This document shows positions 41,831 to 50,819 of a stretch of 64,000 nucleotides of DNA, one piece after another; position 1 is the stretch's first letter; every line of letters starts with the position of its first letter. The notes under the pieces were generated by a model. The model did no database searches, was not told where the DNA came from, and was given only the letters and a program-made list of their open reading frames with translations. The stretch is taken from contig CAVUNW010000006.1 of the NCBI GenBank assembly GCA_963742865.1, positions 1-64,000 of the forward strand, read 5' to 3'. Both the position numbers and the translations under genes were made by a program. The DNA comes from Bog-532 sp963742865. GTDB taxonomy: Bacteria; Actinomycetota; Actinomycetes; Streptosporangiales; Streptosporangiaceae.

Positions 41831-43111
41831 ATGGGATCCAGAGCCGAATCCGCGATGCTGGCCGCGACATCCGTGGTGTCCAGTGAGAACGCCCACTCCC
41901 CGTTCCGGGGGCCGGGGCTGTGGGCCAGGGTGGCGCCGTTCGCCGCGGTCGCCGTGCTGGCCGAAGCCAGCCTGCTGCTGCCGTCCGGGCATGAGTCAAT
42001 GGCGGCCGTGCTGACCAGCGTGCTGCTGCTGCTCCTGGCCGGGGCGGGTTTCCTGCTGCCGTGGCCGCGGCTGCCCGGCTGGATGACCGTCCTCGTCCCG
42101 CTGGCCTACACCGCGTCCGTGCTGGCCCTCCTCCTGGCGGCCGGCTCCACGTCCGGAGTCGGGATCGTGATCCTGATCCCGCTGGTGTGGACGGCGCTGT
42201 TCCACCGCCGGTGGGAGTCGGTGTGCGTGATCGCCGCGATCGTCCTCACCGAGGTGATCGTCTCGGTGACACCGGTGGCGGTCCCGGCCGCCGTGATCGC
42301 GCGGCGGGCGATCTTCTGGGCGGCGCTCGGCGTGCTGATCTCGGTCGCGACGCACGGCCTGCGGGACCGGATCCGGCGCTCCGTGAAGCGCAGCGAGGAG
42401 CTGCAGCGCCGTCTGCGCGAGCTCACCGTCCTGGCCGACCGGGACCGCATCGCCGCCGACCTGCGGGACACCGTGATCCAGCGGATCTTCGCGGTCGGGC
42501 TCAGCTTGCAGAGCGCCGCCTCCCGGGCGCCGCGCGGCGACGTCCGGGACAAGATCAGCGCGTCCGTGGAGGAACTTGACCACACGGTCCGGATGCTCCG
42601 GGACGCCATCTTCGGCCTGGAGCAGCGGCCGGGGGAGCGTGGCCTGCGGCAGGAGGTCATGGAGGTCTGCGCGCAGTTGTCGCCCGCACCCGAGATCAGC
42701 TTCAGCGGCCCGGTGGACGCCGTCGCGGACCGCGCCCGGGGGCAGCTGGTGACGATGCTGACCGAGGCGCTCGGCCCGGTACGGGACAACGCCGTGGCCG
42801 CGAAGATCGGCATCGCCGCCAGCAAGGGGTCGTGCCGTACGGTGATCGAGGCCGGCCCGCCGCCCGGCCTCCATGACAGTGCCGCCATGGAGGCCGGTCT
42901 GCGGGGCGAGGACTTCACCCGTTTCCAGGACTGGGGGGCCAAGGCCGGGATTCACGTCGACATCACGGCCATCCCGGACGGGGTGCGGGTGGTCTGGCAG
43001 GTCCCGTCGGACGTCACGGCGGGCGGCTCGTTACCGCGGAGGCGGGGCGTCAGCGCCAGGTGTGCACCGGGTCGTTGGTGTGCATGTGCTCGATGTAGCG
43101 CTGGGTCATGA
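41831..43111 (+). CDS. histidine-kinase-like membrane protein lacking phosphoacceptor His
   Basis: 426 residues. Five hydrophobic segments (about 32-175) precede a HisKA_3-like region: ADRDRIAADLRDTVIQRIFA. The catalytic His of the 'LHD' motif is Arg. The ATPase half is also degenerate: the N-box position reads EALGPVRDNAVAAKIG and no clear G boxes are seen. So it probably cannot autophosphorylate, and may be a pseudokinase sensor or regulator. The last 25 residues (CAPGRWCACARCSAGS) overlap the ligase gene antisense and look non-native. No response regulator is adjacent. Confidence 0.7.
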   Translation: MGSRAESAMLAATSVVSSENAHSPFRGPGLWARVAPFAAVAVLAEASLLLPSGHESMAAVLTSVLLLLLAGAGFLLPWPRLPGWMTVLVPLAYTASVLALLLAAGSTSGVGIVILIPLVWTALFHRRWESVCVIAAIVLTEVIVSVTPVAVPAAVIARRAIFWAALGVLISVATHGLRDRIRRSVKRSEELQRRLRELTVLADRDRIAADLRDTVIQRIFAVGLSLQSAASRAPRGDVRDKISASVEELDHTVRMLRDAIFGLEQRPGERGLRQEVMEVCAQLSPAPEISFSGPVDAVADRARGQLVTMLTEALGPVRDNAVAAKIGIAASKGSCRTVIEAGPPPGLHDSAAMEAGLRGEDFTRFQDWGAKAGIHVDITAIPDGVRVVWQVPSDVTAGGSLPRRRGVSARCAPGRWCACARCSAGS

Positions 43112-44522
43112 GCCGGAGCGCCTCGGGGCGGTCGGCCGCGCCGTGGCTGCTGAGGGCGCCGACGGTGGCGGTCTGCCAGGCGGCGCCGGTCTGGCCGGCC
43201 AGGCAGCGCTGCTCGATGATGTCCAGCAGGCGGTCGGCGTGCTCGGTATTGACGCCCCAGCGGGCCAGGCCGTCCCGGGCCAGCGGCAGGAGCCGGCGCA
43301 GGACCAGTTCGGCGGCGGGCGCTTCGCCGAGCCCGGGCCAGTAGAGCCGCGCGTCTATGCCGCGCCGCGCCGCCTCGTGCAGGTTCTCCGCCGCCGTGGC
43401 GAACGACAGCTGGGTCCAGATCGGGCGCTGCGCCTCGGCCAGGGCGCGCAGCAGCCCGTAATAGAAGGCCGCGTTGGCGATGACGTCGGCCACGGTTGGC
43501 CCGGCCGGGAGCACCCGGTTCTCGATCCGAAGGTGCGGCGCGCCGTCCGATACCGCGTAGACGGGCCGGTTCCAGCGGTAGACGGTCCCGTTGTGCAGGC
43601 TCATCTCCGACAGCTGCGGGCAGCCGCCACGGTCGAGCGTGACCACGGGGTCTTCCTCGTCACACAGCGGCAGCAGCGCCGGGAAGTACCGGATGTTCTC
43701 CTCGAACAGGTCGAACACCGAGGTGATCCAGCGCTCACCGAACCACACCCGCGGGCGTACGCCCTGGTGCTTGAGCTCGTCCGGCCGCGTGTCGGTGGCC
43801 TGCTCGAACAGCGTGATCCGGGTTTCGTCCCAGAGCCGCCGGCCGAACAGGAACGGGGAGTTGGCCGCCAGTGCGACCTGGACGCCCGCGATGGCCTGGG
43901 CCGCGTTCCAGTAGTTCGCGAACTCTTCCGGAGAGACCTGCAGATGCAGCTGGACGCTCGTGCACGCCGCCTCGGGGGTGATGCTGCCGGCGTGGGTCAG
44001 CAGACGTTCCGGCCCGTCGATCGCGATCCGCATGTCCTCGCCGCGGGCCGCGAAGATCTGCTCGTTCAGGACCCGGTACCGCGCGTTGGCCGAGATGGTG
44101 TCCTCGTGCATGTGCTCTTCACGCAGCGTGGGCAGAATGCCGACCATGACGAGCCGGCTGCCGGTGCCGCGGGCCTTCTCGTCGGCGCAGTTGAGGCTGG
44201 CCCGGATCTCCTTCTCCAGGTCCGCCAGGGCATCCCCGCCGAGCTCCCGCGGCGGCACGTTGATCTCGAGGTTGAACTGGCCGAGCTCGGTCGCCCACAC
44301 CGGATCGGCGATCGCGTCGAGCACGTCGCTGTTGCGCATGGACGGCTCGCCGCGGGAGTCCACGAGGTTCATCTCGATCTCGACGCCCACCTGGGCCGGC
44401 TCGCCCTCGAACCGGTGCTCGCGCAGCATGCGGGCGAACACGTCGAGCGAGCGCCGTACCTTGTCGCGGTACTTGCGGCGGTCCTCGCCGGTGATCTTGA
44501 CTGCCTCGATGTCGCGGCCCAT
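43050..44522 (-). CDS. glutamate-cysteine ligase family (GCS2-like) enzyme
   Basis: 490 residues, ATP-grasp-like carboxylate-amine ligase. VGVEIEMNLVDSRGEPSMRN holds the metal/ATP-binding acidic triad; FNLEINVPPRELGG, SVQLHLQVSPEEFANYWNAA and GTVYRWNRPVYAVSDG follow, with HLRIENRVLPAG late. Full length. It makes a gamma-glutamyl or similar amide; because mycothiol bacteria lack glutathione, the product may be another gamma-glutamyl compound (ergothioneine-type EgtA or a small amine). Substrate unknown. Confidence 0.88.
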   Translation of the reverse strand: MGRDIEAVKITGEDRRKYRDKVRRSLDVFARMLREHRFEGEPAQVGVEIEMNLVDSRGEPSMRNSDVLDAIADPVWATELGQFNLEINVPPRELGGDALADLEKEIRASLNCADEKARGTGSRLVMVGILPTLREEHMHEDTISANARYRVLNEQIFAARGEDMRIAIDGPERLLTHAGSITPEAACTSVQLHLQVSPEEFANYWNAAQAIAGVQVALAANSPFLFGRRLWDETRITLFEQATDTRPDELKHQGVRPRVWFGERWITSVFDLFEENIRYFPALLPLCDEEDPVVTLDRGGCPQLSEMSLHNGTVYRWNRPVYAVSDGAPHLRIENRVLPAGPTVADVIANAAFYYGLLRALAEAQRPIWTQLSFATAAENLHEAARRGIDARLYWPGLGEAPAAELVLRRLLPLARDGLARWGVNTEHADRLLDIIEQRCLAGQTGAAWQTATVGALSSHGAADRPEALRLMTQRYIEHMHTNDPVHTWR

Positions 44523-44605
44523 GAGGCCTCCGCTCGCCTAGCCGGGGAGACCAGAGAGTACTCCGCACGCCTTTTCTTCACCTTCGCACGCCGGCGCGGC
44601 CCGCG

Positions 44606-45481
44606 CTAGCTGTCCGAGGATACAGGCAGCGCAGCGCGGATCGCGGCGGCGAACTGGCCAGGGTACTCCAGGGGCGCGAAATGACCGGCCCCGTCGACGA
44701 AGCGGACGGTGATGTCGCTGAAGAACTCCTCCACACGGTCTGCCCAGGCGCGCGGGAAGAGCGGGTCGTGCTCGGGCCACAGCACGGTGGCGGGGACCGC
44801 GATCCGGTCCTCCGGGGCCGGGGCCTTCTCGGCCAGCGACCGGGCCACCGCTCCCCCGCCGGCCCGGTACCAGCCAATCGACGCGGTGAACGCGCCGGGC
44901 ATGCCGTACGCGGCGACCAGGTGGTCGAGGTCGCCCTCGCTGATGTCGAAGGAGGGACCGGACCAGTGCGACCAGAAGTGTGACAGGTAGGCGCGCACCG
45001 CACCGGGCGCGCCGTCGATCAGCTCCGCAGACAGGGGCAGCTGGTGGAAGGACTGATACCAGAACTCCCGCTGCGGCTGCGGGTCGAGGATCCGGTTCCC
45101 GATTCCCGGCAGCGGCGGCGCGATGACCAGCGCCCGGGCCAGGTCCGGGTGCTGCTGGGCTACGGTCTGCGCGATCCGGCTGCCGATGTCGTAACCGGCC
45201 AGCACCGGGCGGTTCAGGCCCAGTTCCCGGATCAGCCCCACCACGCTCCGGGCCTGTGCCGCGGCACCGTACTGCTCGGCGGGGTCGGCCGGGTGCTTGT
45301 CCGATTCGCCGAACCCGCGCAGGTCGGGAACGACCACGTCACAGAACGGGGCGAGATCAGGGGCGAGCACGCGGTAGTCGGTACGGTCGCCCGGCCAGCC
45401 GTGCAGCAGGATGACCGGCTCGCCGGATCCGGAACGGTCGAAGGCGAGCCGGAACCCATCGACCGGCTCACTCTGCGGCAT
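44606..45481 (-). CDS. alpha/beta hydrolase (haloalkane-dehalogenase/epoxide-hydrolase-like)
   Basis: 291 residues with HGWPGDRTDYR, DLRGFGESDK, nucleophile elbow GYDIGSRIA (Asp), ATVLWPEHDPLF and the His region GAGHFAPLEYPGQF. ATG 45481 (MPQSEPVDGFRLAFDR) is the likely start. The Asp nucleophile argues for epoxide hydrolase or dehalogenase chemistry, like 4930-5811. It faces the FHA gene across a 339-base gap with a strong hairpin. Confidence 0.85.
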   Translation of the reverse strand: MPQSEPVDGFRLAFDRSGSGEPVILLHGWPGDRTDYRVLAPDLAPFCDVVVPDLRGFGESDKHPADPAEQYGAAAQARSVVGLIRELGLNRPVLAGYDIGSRIAQTVAQQHPDLARALVIAPPLPGIGNRILDPQPQREFWYQSFHQLPLSAELIDGAPGAVRAYLSHFWSHWSGPSFDISEGDLDHLVAAYGMPGAFTASIGWYRAGGGAVARSLAEKAPAPEDRIAVPATVLWPEHDPLFPRAWADRVEEFFSDITVRFVDGAGHFAPLEYPGQFAAAIRAALPVSSDS

Positions 45482-45819
45482 CGGCGCCTCCGGGACAGTT
45501 CCAGCCCCGCCAAGGTACATCCCCGGAGCGCGCCGCCACCACCCCGGCGGCTGCCGGAGCGGACCCCCTCCGCCAGCCCCGGCAGCCGCCGGAGCAGGCC
45601 CCCCCGCCTGCTCCGGCATGGGCGGATGAGAGCGGGCCCTCTCCCCCTCCCCTCAGGGAAGAGGGCCCTGGCTCTGTCCCCCCCGCCGTGCACAGTTAAT
45701 TAGGAAATGGCGCGGGCGGCTATCCCCGAGTTCGGGGATGAGCCGGGCGCGGAGGGCCGGCCTACACTCCATACGGCAGGGCGTGTGCCTACCGCAGACA
45801 ACGCAGACCGAGGACACTG
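45482..45819. other. divergent intergenic region (338 bases)
   Basis: No gene recognised. It holds a GC-rich left half with C/G homopolymers, a terminator-like hairpin (45629-45675), and to its right an AT-rich spot (GTTAATTAGGAAATGG near 45696) and the palindrome ATCCCCGAGTTCGGGGAT (45723-45740), plausibly the promoter/operator of the FHA gene. Confidence 0.5.
45629..45675. terminator. strong hairpin, terminator-like
   Basis: AGAGC-GGGCCCTCT (45629-45642) pairs with AGAGGGCCC (45660-45668) and GCTCT (45671-45675), separated by a two-base bulge and a C-rich loop. It has no U-run and lies between divergent genes, so it may terminate a lost gene or attenuate the FHA transcript. Confidence 0.5.
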
Positions 45820-46659
45820 ATGACGCTCCAGCCCACCAGCTCACTGACGGCGCACGTCGCCACGCCGTCGGGGCTGGTCGTCAAGATCGGCGAGGGCAGC
45901 CGGCTGGTGTTCGGCCGGGGCGCGGACGCGGATCTGACGATCGCGGTGGGCCGGGGCCTGTCCCGCCGCGCCGGGGTGATCAGCGTGCTGTCCGACGGCG
46001 CGTGGATCGCCAACATCAGCCGCACGCACGCGCTCTACACCGAAGGCGAGGGATACCGGATCCGGCTGCCGCGGATGGAGGAAGAGGGCGAGCCCTCCGG
46101 CGGCTGGTTCATCCGCAGCGGGACCACGCTGGTCGGCTCGCGCGCGATGCTGGACGAGGGACAGCCGCTGGCGGTGACGGTCAGCGGGCACGCCCGCGGC
46201 TGGGACGCACTCGGCGCGGACGACAGCCGGATCCGGACGGACGTGGATTCGACCGTGCTGCCGCTGTACCTGGACCCGATGACGAAGATCTTCCTGGTCG
46301 CGCTGATGTGGTGCCGGCCCTGGCTGCTGGACCCGGCCGCGACCACCCCGCTGCCCCGGACGCCCGAGATCGCGCGCGCGGCGCTGGAGGTGACCGGCGC
46401 CTATCACGAGCTGGAGCGCTTCGACCGCGAGCCGGAGTTCCGCGACCGGCTCTCGGCGCGGGTCGCCGAGCACATCAAGGTGCTGCGGCGCAAGATCACC
46501 GAGCGCGGCCTGATCGGCCCGGACATGCGGCTGTCCGACGAGGTGGTGGTGCGCATCCTGATCGAGCACGGGATCATCACCCGCGGCGACCTCGGCCGGC
46601 TGAACGACCCGGTCTGGTGCTCCCGGCAGGAGGACCTGTGGTGGACGCAGGTCCCCTAG
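45820..46659 (+). CDS. FHA-domain protein
   Basis: 279 residues. N-terminal forkhead-associated domain: KIGEGSRLVFGRGADADLTI (phospho-Thr-binding Arg in FGRG), SRRAGVISVLSDGAWIANIS with the SR-H/N positions (SRRAG, ANISRTH). The middle and C-terminal parts are helical, with REPEFRDRLSARVAEHIKVL and RRKITERGLIGPDMR, like a winged-helix. FHA proteins bind phosphothreonine, so it is a natural substrate or partner for the Ser/Thr kinase just downstream on the opposite strand. Confidence 0.82.
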   Translation: MTLQPTSSLTAHVATPSGLVVKIGEGSRLVFGRGADADLTIAVGRGLSRRAGVISVLSDGAWIANISRTHALYTEGEGYRIRLPRMEEEGEPSGGWFIRSGTTLVGSRAMLDEGQPLAVTVSGHARGWDALGADDSRIRTDVDSTVLPLYLDPMTKIFLVALMWCRPWLLDPAATTPLPRTPEIARAALEVTGAYHELERFDREPEFRDRLSARVAEHIKVLRRKITERGLIGPDMRLSDEVVVRILIEHGIITRGDLGRLNDPVWCSRQEDLWWTQVP

Positions 46660-46671
46660 GAGACCAGCTCG

Positions 46672-48360
46672 CTAGGAGGGCGGCGGGGCGTTCCCGGCCG
46701 GGGGCGGCCCGCCCGATGGCCGGGGCGGCGGCGGGCGTCCCGGCGGGGGCTGCACCCTGAACACGGCGGTCGCCTGCTGCGTGCCGTCGGCGGACCTGGC
46801 CAGGACGTGATAGGTGCCGTCCGGTATCTCGCCGGCGAAGAACACGTGGCCCTGGTCGATCGTGTAGTTGAACGTCCCCTTCGGGTCGGTGAGCGGCTGA
46901 TCCCTGGCCGGCACGGACCCGTGCCCGGCCAGGGACAAGATGATCACCGTGTGCGGCGCGAATCCGCTGCCGTGTACCTGGAAGCCGGTGTTGCCGTCTC
47001 CGTACGGCTGGCCCAGGGTCAGTTTCGGCGGCCCCCCCGAATTGTTGGCGGGCGTCTGCGGCGGGTTCGCGCCAGCTGGCGGAACGAAAGGCGTGCTTGA
47101 CGTGGCGGCGTTCGCGGACGATCCAGACAGCCCGGGCGCAATTTTCGGGCCGACGTAGGCGCCGCCGATGGCGAGCATCGCGGCCCCGATGACCACCCCG
47201 GTTGCGATCAGCGCGACGCGGGCCTGCGGGCGCTGCGGGCCGCGCGGTTTGCGCGCGAGGGCTCGCCGCCGCCGCGACGGGTGCCGGTGGCTGGGCGGCG
47301 GGGTGAACGACGCCGGGAGGGCCGTGTGCGACGCCGAGGTCGGGTCCTCGCTGGCCGGCTCGGGCCCGGCCCGCGGCGTCATGGCGGGCGGCGTCATGGC
47401 GGGCGGCGTCATGGCGGGCGGCGTCATGGCGGGCGGCGTCATGGCGGGCTGGGGGCTGCGCTGATACTCCCCGATCAGGGCCATCGCCGAATCGGGCAGG
47501 TAGGAGTGGGCGTCGGCCGGGTCGCCGGAGGCCTCCACGAACGAGCCGAGCCCGGCCAGCAGGGCCGCCGAGGTGGGCCGCATGCGCGGGCTGTGTTCCA
47601 GGCAGGCCGTGATCAGGGTGGTCAGGTCGGGCGGCAGGCCGGTCAGGTCGGGCGGCTCGGTGGCCAGCTTGACCAGCACGTCCATGACCGTCTCACCCTG
47701 ATAGGGGCCGTGGCCGGTCGCGGCGAAGAGCAAGGTAGCGCCGAGCGAATACACGTCGCTGGCCAGCGATGCGTGCTGGGAGTCCCGGGCCTGCTCCGGC
47801 GCCATGTAGGCGGGGGTGCCGACCGCACCGCGGGTCACCGTGAGCTGGATGCGCTCGGCGGCGCGGGCCACGCCGAAGTCGATCACCCGGGGGCCGTCCG
47901 GCGCGACCAGCACGTTGGACGGCTTGAGGTCGCGGTGCACCAGGCCGGCCAGGTGAATGGATTCCAGCGCCTCCGCGCACCCGGCGGCGAGCCACCGCAC
48001 GCTCGGCACCGGCAGCGGGCCGCAGGCGCGCACCAGCCGGGTCAGCGAGGGGGCCGGGACGTAGGCGGTGGCCAGCCAGGGCATCTCGGCCTCGGGGTCG
48101 GCCGCGACCACGGCCGCGGTGAACACGCCGCTGACCCGGCGCGCGGCGGCGACCTCCCGCGCGAAGCGGGCGCGGAAACCGGGCTCCTCGGCCAGGTCGA
48201 TCTTGATCGTCTTGACCGCGAACAGCCGCCCCGCGGTGGACCGGCCGAGATATACCTGGCCCATGGCCCCGGCGCCCAGGCGGCCGATCAGCGCGTACGG
48301 GCCGATCCGGTCGGGATCCCATCGGCGCAGCGGCTCCAGCGTGGGCTGCGACACGATCAT
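46672..48360 (-). CDS. Ser/Thr protein kinase with Pro-rich and Ig-like extracytoplasmic part
   Basis: 562 residues, PknB-like. Cytosolic kinase: IGRLGAGAMGQVYLGR (P-loop), VK at Lys 50, HRDLKPSNVLVAPDG (catalytic Asp), DFGVARAAE, TPAYMAPEQ. Next a linker with PAMTP repeats (15-bp DNA unit, five copies), then basic residues and one TM helix (VALIATGVVIGAAMLAIGG). The outside part is FVPPAGANPP plus a PASTA-less Ig-like domain (LGQPYGDGNTGFQVHGSGFA) and a Pro-rich tail. ATG 48360; convergent with the FHA gene (12 bases between stops). Confidence 0.9.
   Translation of the reverse strand: MIVSQPTLEPLRRWDPDRIGPYALIGRLGAGAMGQVYLGRSTAGRLFAVKTIKIDLAEEPGFRARFAREVAAARRVSGVFTAAVVAADPEAEMPWLATAYVPAPSLTRLVRACGPLPVPSVRWLAAGCAEALESIHLAGLVHRDLKPSNVLVAPDGPRVIDFGVARAAERIQLTVTRGAVGTPAYMAPEQARDSQHASLASDVYSLGATLLFAATGHGPYQGETVMDVLVKLATEPPDLTGLPPDLTTLITACLEHSPRMRPTSAALLAGLGSFVEASGDPADAHSYLPDSAMALIGEYQRSPQPAMTPPAMTPPAMTPPAMTPPAMTPRAGPEPASEDPTSASHTALPASFTPPPSHRHPSRRRRALARKPRGPQRPQARVALIATGVVIGAAMLAIGGAYVGPKIAPGLSGSSANAATSSTPFVPPAGANPPQTPANNSGGPPKLTLGQPYGDGNTGFQVHGSGFAPHTVIILSLAGHGSVPARDQPLTDPKGTFNYTIDQGHVFFAGEIPDGTYHVLARSADGTQQATAVFRVQPPPGRPPPPRPSGGPPPAGNAPPPS
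47375..47449. repeat. 15-bp tandem repeat, five copies, inside kinase gene
   Basis: Unit GGCGTCATGGCGGGC at 47375-47389, 47390-47404, 47405-47419, 47420-47434 and 47435-47449. In frame it encodes PAMTP repeats in the juxtamembrane linker; copy number could vary between strains. Confidence 0.97.
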
Positions 48361-48441
48361 TGGCCTCCCATGGCCCCGGCGACTAAGCACCATGATGCCG
48401 AATTTAGCCAACTTCGTGTCTGATTCCGAGATTGCGAATAG

Positions 48442-48873
48442 GAACTACATCGCGGCCCGCGCGGCACGTTCGTCGTCCGGCTCACCGCGCAGGACGTCCG
48501 GGACATCTACGAGCTGCGCATCGCGCTGGAAACGACGGCGGTCCGGCTGATCATGCAGCAGGACCGGCGGGAGCCGCTGGCCCAGATCCGCGAGGTGATC
48601 GAGGACATGCGGGCCGAGTCGCCCGGGACGCGCCGCTCGCCGCCCGGCAGGACCTGCGTTTCCACGGCACCGTCTGCGCGGTCAGCGGGAACTTGCGGCT
48701 CTACGACGTGTTCGTCCGGCACGCGACCGAACTGCTGATCCATGTCCGGGGACTTCCGCGGCTGGGACCGGGCGCTGACCGGGCTGTTCCTCGATCAGCT
48801 GCGCCCGTACCAGGCCGGGGCGCCGCTGCTCAACGTGGTAGACAAGCGCCTTGGCTTCATCCCCGGGAGCTAG
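48442..48873 (+). pseudogene. chimeric scrap: GntR (FCD) fragment joined to 2-hydroxyacid dehydrogenase tail
   Basis: From 48442: ELHRGPRGTFVVRLTAQDVR, DIYELRIALETTAVRLIMQQ, the start of a FadR/GntR FCD domain, without its DNA-binding part. After a slip near 48633 it gives LAARQDLRFHGTVCAVSGNL and RLYDVFVRHATELLIHV. The reading then changes to DFRGWDRALTGLFLDQLRPY and QAGAPLLNVVDKRLGFIPGS, which resembles the C-terminal end of D-2-hydroxyacid dehydrogenases. Two unrelated gene ends thus abut near 48748. A decay product; not likely expressed. Confidence 0.5.
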
Positions 48874-48885
48874 GGGCCCCGGGAG

Positions 48886-49716
48886 CTAGGGACGGAGCCC
48901 GGCGAACAGGTCCGTCTCGGGCACGGGGGCGCCCGTGGTGTCGTGGACCCGGACGAAGTGCTCGAACCCGAAGACCTCGTCGGCGATCTGCGGCGGGATC
49001 TGGCTGAACCAGGATTCCCCGATCTGGCTGTCGTGCGCCATCAGCGCGTCCCGCTTGCGGAGGAGCACCGGGCGGATGTCGACGGTGGTGGTGATCCGGG
49101 CCTCGTCCGCGGCCGCCCGCTGCCGCTGCTCGTCGGTCAGCGTCATCTCCGGCATCTCCACGCCCGCCTCGCGCAGTGCGTCCCGCATCTTCTGCCAGTC
49201 GCTGCCGCGCATGGCGGTCAGGTACAGCTTGGCCGGGATCCCGGTCCGCGCGACCGCGGCCTGCGCCGTCTGGCTCGCGTACACGTGGTCGGGGTGCTGG
49301 TACAGGCCCTTGTCGTCGTAGGTGATGACCACCTGCGGGCGGTACTGCTCGATCAGGGCGGCGATCCGCCCGGTGACCTCGTCGAAGGGGATGTTGCAGA
49401 AGGCGTCCGGCCGGGTCTTGTAGTCCCACTCGGGCATGCCCGAGTCGTGGTAACCGAGCAGCTCCAGGTTGGTGACGCCGAGGATCTTGGCTGACTGCCG
49501 CAGCTCGGCCAGCCTGAGCTGGGCCACCGCGTCGGTGTCGTGGCCGTCCTGGCCCGGCTTGACGCCGCCCGGGGCGTCGCCGAACTCGCCGTTGGTGCAC
49601 GTGACGACGATGGTGCGGATGCCCTCCGCGGAGTAACTGGCCAGCACTCCGCCGGTGCCCGACGCTTCGTCGTCGGGATGCGCGTGCACGGCCATCAGGG
49701 TCAGCGTCTCTGCCAT
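48886..49716 (-). CDS. PIG-L deacetylase family (mycothiol amidase-like)
   Basis: 276 residues. Zinc motif AHPDDEASGTGG at about residue 11, TCTNGEFGDAPGG, LRLAELRQSAKILGV, the second zinc ligand in YQHPDHVYA and a C-terminal helix. This is the mycothiol S-conjugate amidase/LmbE architecture: removal of an N-acyl group from a GlcN-Ins-type substrate or detoxification of mycothiol adducts. Shorter than Mca or MshB; the exact substrate is open. ATG 49716 (MAETLTLMAVH); the read to 49746 is unsupported. Confidence 0.85.
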   Translation of the reverse strand: MAETLTLMAVHAHPDDEASGTGGVLASYSAEGIRTIVVTCTNGEFGDAPGGVKPGQDGHDTDAVAQLRLAELRQSAKILGVTNLELLGYHDSGMPEWDYKTRPDAFCNIPFDEVTGRIAALIEQYRPQVVITYDDKGLYQHPDHVYASQTAQAAVARTGIPAKLYLTAMRGSDWQKMRDALREAGVEMPEMTLTDEQRQRAAADEARITTTVDIRPVLLRKRDALMAHDSQIGESWFSQIPPQIADEVFGFEHFVRVHDTTGAPVPETDLFAGLRP

Positions 49717-49757
49717 GAGCTCCAGATTGCCAGACGCGACCGACAACCTGAGCCAGG

Positions 49758-50705
49758 TCAGGCCGGCCCGCGCCGGCGGAGCCGGTCCAGGGCGCGGCGG
49801 GCGTCCCGGAGCGCCGCGGCCGCCGACCGCGAGGTGCGCTTCGCGCCGGCCAGACGGCCGTGGGCGTCGTCCAGTTGCTGCTCCAGGTCGCGGACGGCGT
49901 CCTCGTACGTCCGTTCAGAATTTTGCGCGTCCTCGGCGGCCTGGACGGTCTCACCGACCGTGCGCTCCGCGGCGGCGAGCGCGTCACGCCACTCGCGCTC
50001 GGCCCGCTCCCGTTCCGCGCGGGCCCGCTCGGCCCGTTCGCGTTCCGCCTGCTCCCGTTCGGCCCGCCTTCGCTCAGCCGCGTTCTTCCCCGGGCGGGCG
50101 GCCGGGCTGGGCCGTTCGGCGCGCTGGATGCGTGGCGGGGCGGAATCGGGCCGGGCCTCGCCCGCGTCGGTGTCGGTACCGAAGCCGAAACCGGCCCGCT
50201 CGACCGGGCGGACCAGGGACCCCGCCGCCAGTTCCGACGCGACCGCCGGGTCGGACACCGCGGCGCTGAAGGTGGCGGTCACCTCGTCCCGCAGGGCATC
50301 GGGCGCGTCGTGCTGGCCCGCGCCGGCCAGCGCCTGCCGGGTGAGCCCGGCGATCAGGTCGCGGCGCGCCTGGGACAGTTCCCGCAGCCTCCGGCCGTCG
50401 AGTGAGCGGCCCGCGTCGCGCAGGTCGTCGCCGAGCGCGGTCAGCTTGGACGGGACATCCGGGTCGGTTCGCACCAGCCGGTTGACGGCCCACGCCGAAC
50501 GGGTCGGCTTGCGCAGGCCCGCAATCGCCTTCGCCGCCGCGCCGTCCCCGGACGCGCGCGCCTCGGCGGCAAGCTCGCCCCGGCGCCGGATAAATCCGGC
50601 GGGGTCGCCGGCGTACAGTTCCGCCTCGGCATCGTTCAGCAGCCCAGTGTCAGGCGCAGTGTCAGGCGCAGTGTCAGCCCCGCTGCGGGCGTTGTCGGCG
50701 GCCAC
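49758..50705 (-). CDS. coiled-coil hypothetical protein
   Basis: 315 residues with no membrane helix. An N-terminal globular part (LYAGDPAGFIRRRGELAAEA; LRKPTRSAWAVNRLVRTDPD) and a long basic-acidic coiled coil (ERRRAEREQAERERAERARA; LAAAERTVGETVQAAEDAQN). A 12-bp repeat TCAGGCGCAGTG (about three copies, 50644-50679) encodes DTAPDT. A similar layout occurs in conserved actinobacterial proteins of unknown role. It is divergent from the acetate permease. Confidence 0.7.
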   Translation of the reverse strand: MAADNARSGADTAPDTAPDTGLLNDAEAELYAGDPAGFIRRRGELAAEARASGDGAAAKAIAGLRKPTRSAWAVNRLVRTDPDVPSKLTALGDDLRDAGRSLDGRRLRELSQARRDLIAGLTRQALAGAGQHDAPDALRDEVTATFSAAVSDPAVASELAAGSLVRPVERAGFGFGTDTDAGEARPDSAPPRIQRAERPSPAARPGKNAAERRRAEREQAERERAERARAERERAEREWRDALAAAERTVGETVQAAEDAQNSERTYEDAVRDLEQQLDDAHGRLAGAKRTSRSAAAALRDARRALDRLRRRGPA

Positions 50706-50819
50706 TTTCTTATCGTTCCCAGGACGCCGTGATTCAAAGTGAGAAGACCAGCAGGTGATGCAAGAGGTACGGATGCCATAAGCCCTGAGTGTCGGGGAGG
50801 CATATGCGAAGGAGCAGCA

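Noticed and set aside
43050..44522. Ligase as glutathione synthesis gene gshA
   Set aside because: Actinobacteria mostly use mycothiol; without a gshB nearby or product evidence the glutathione assignment is not supported.
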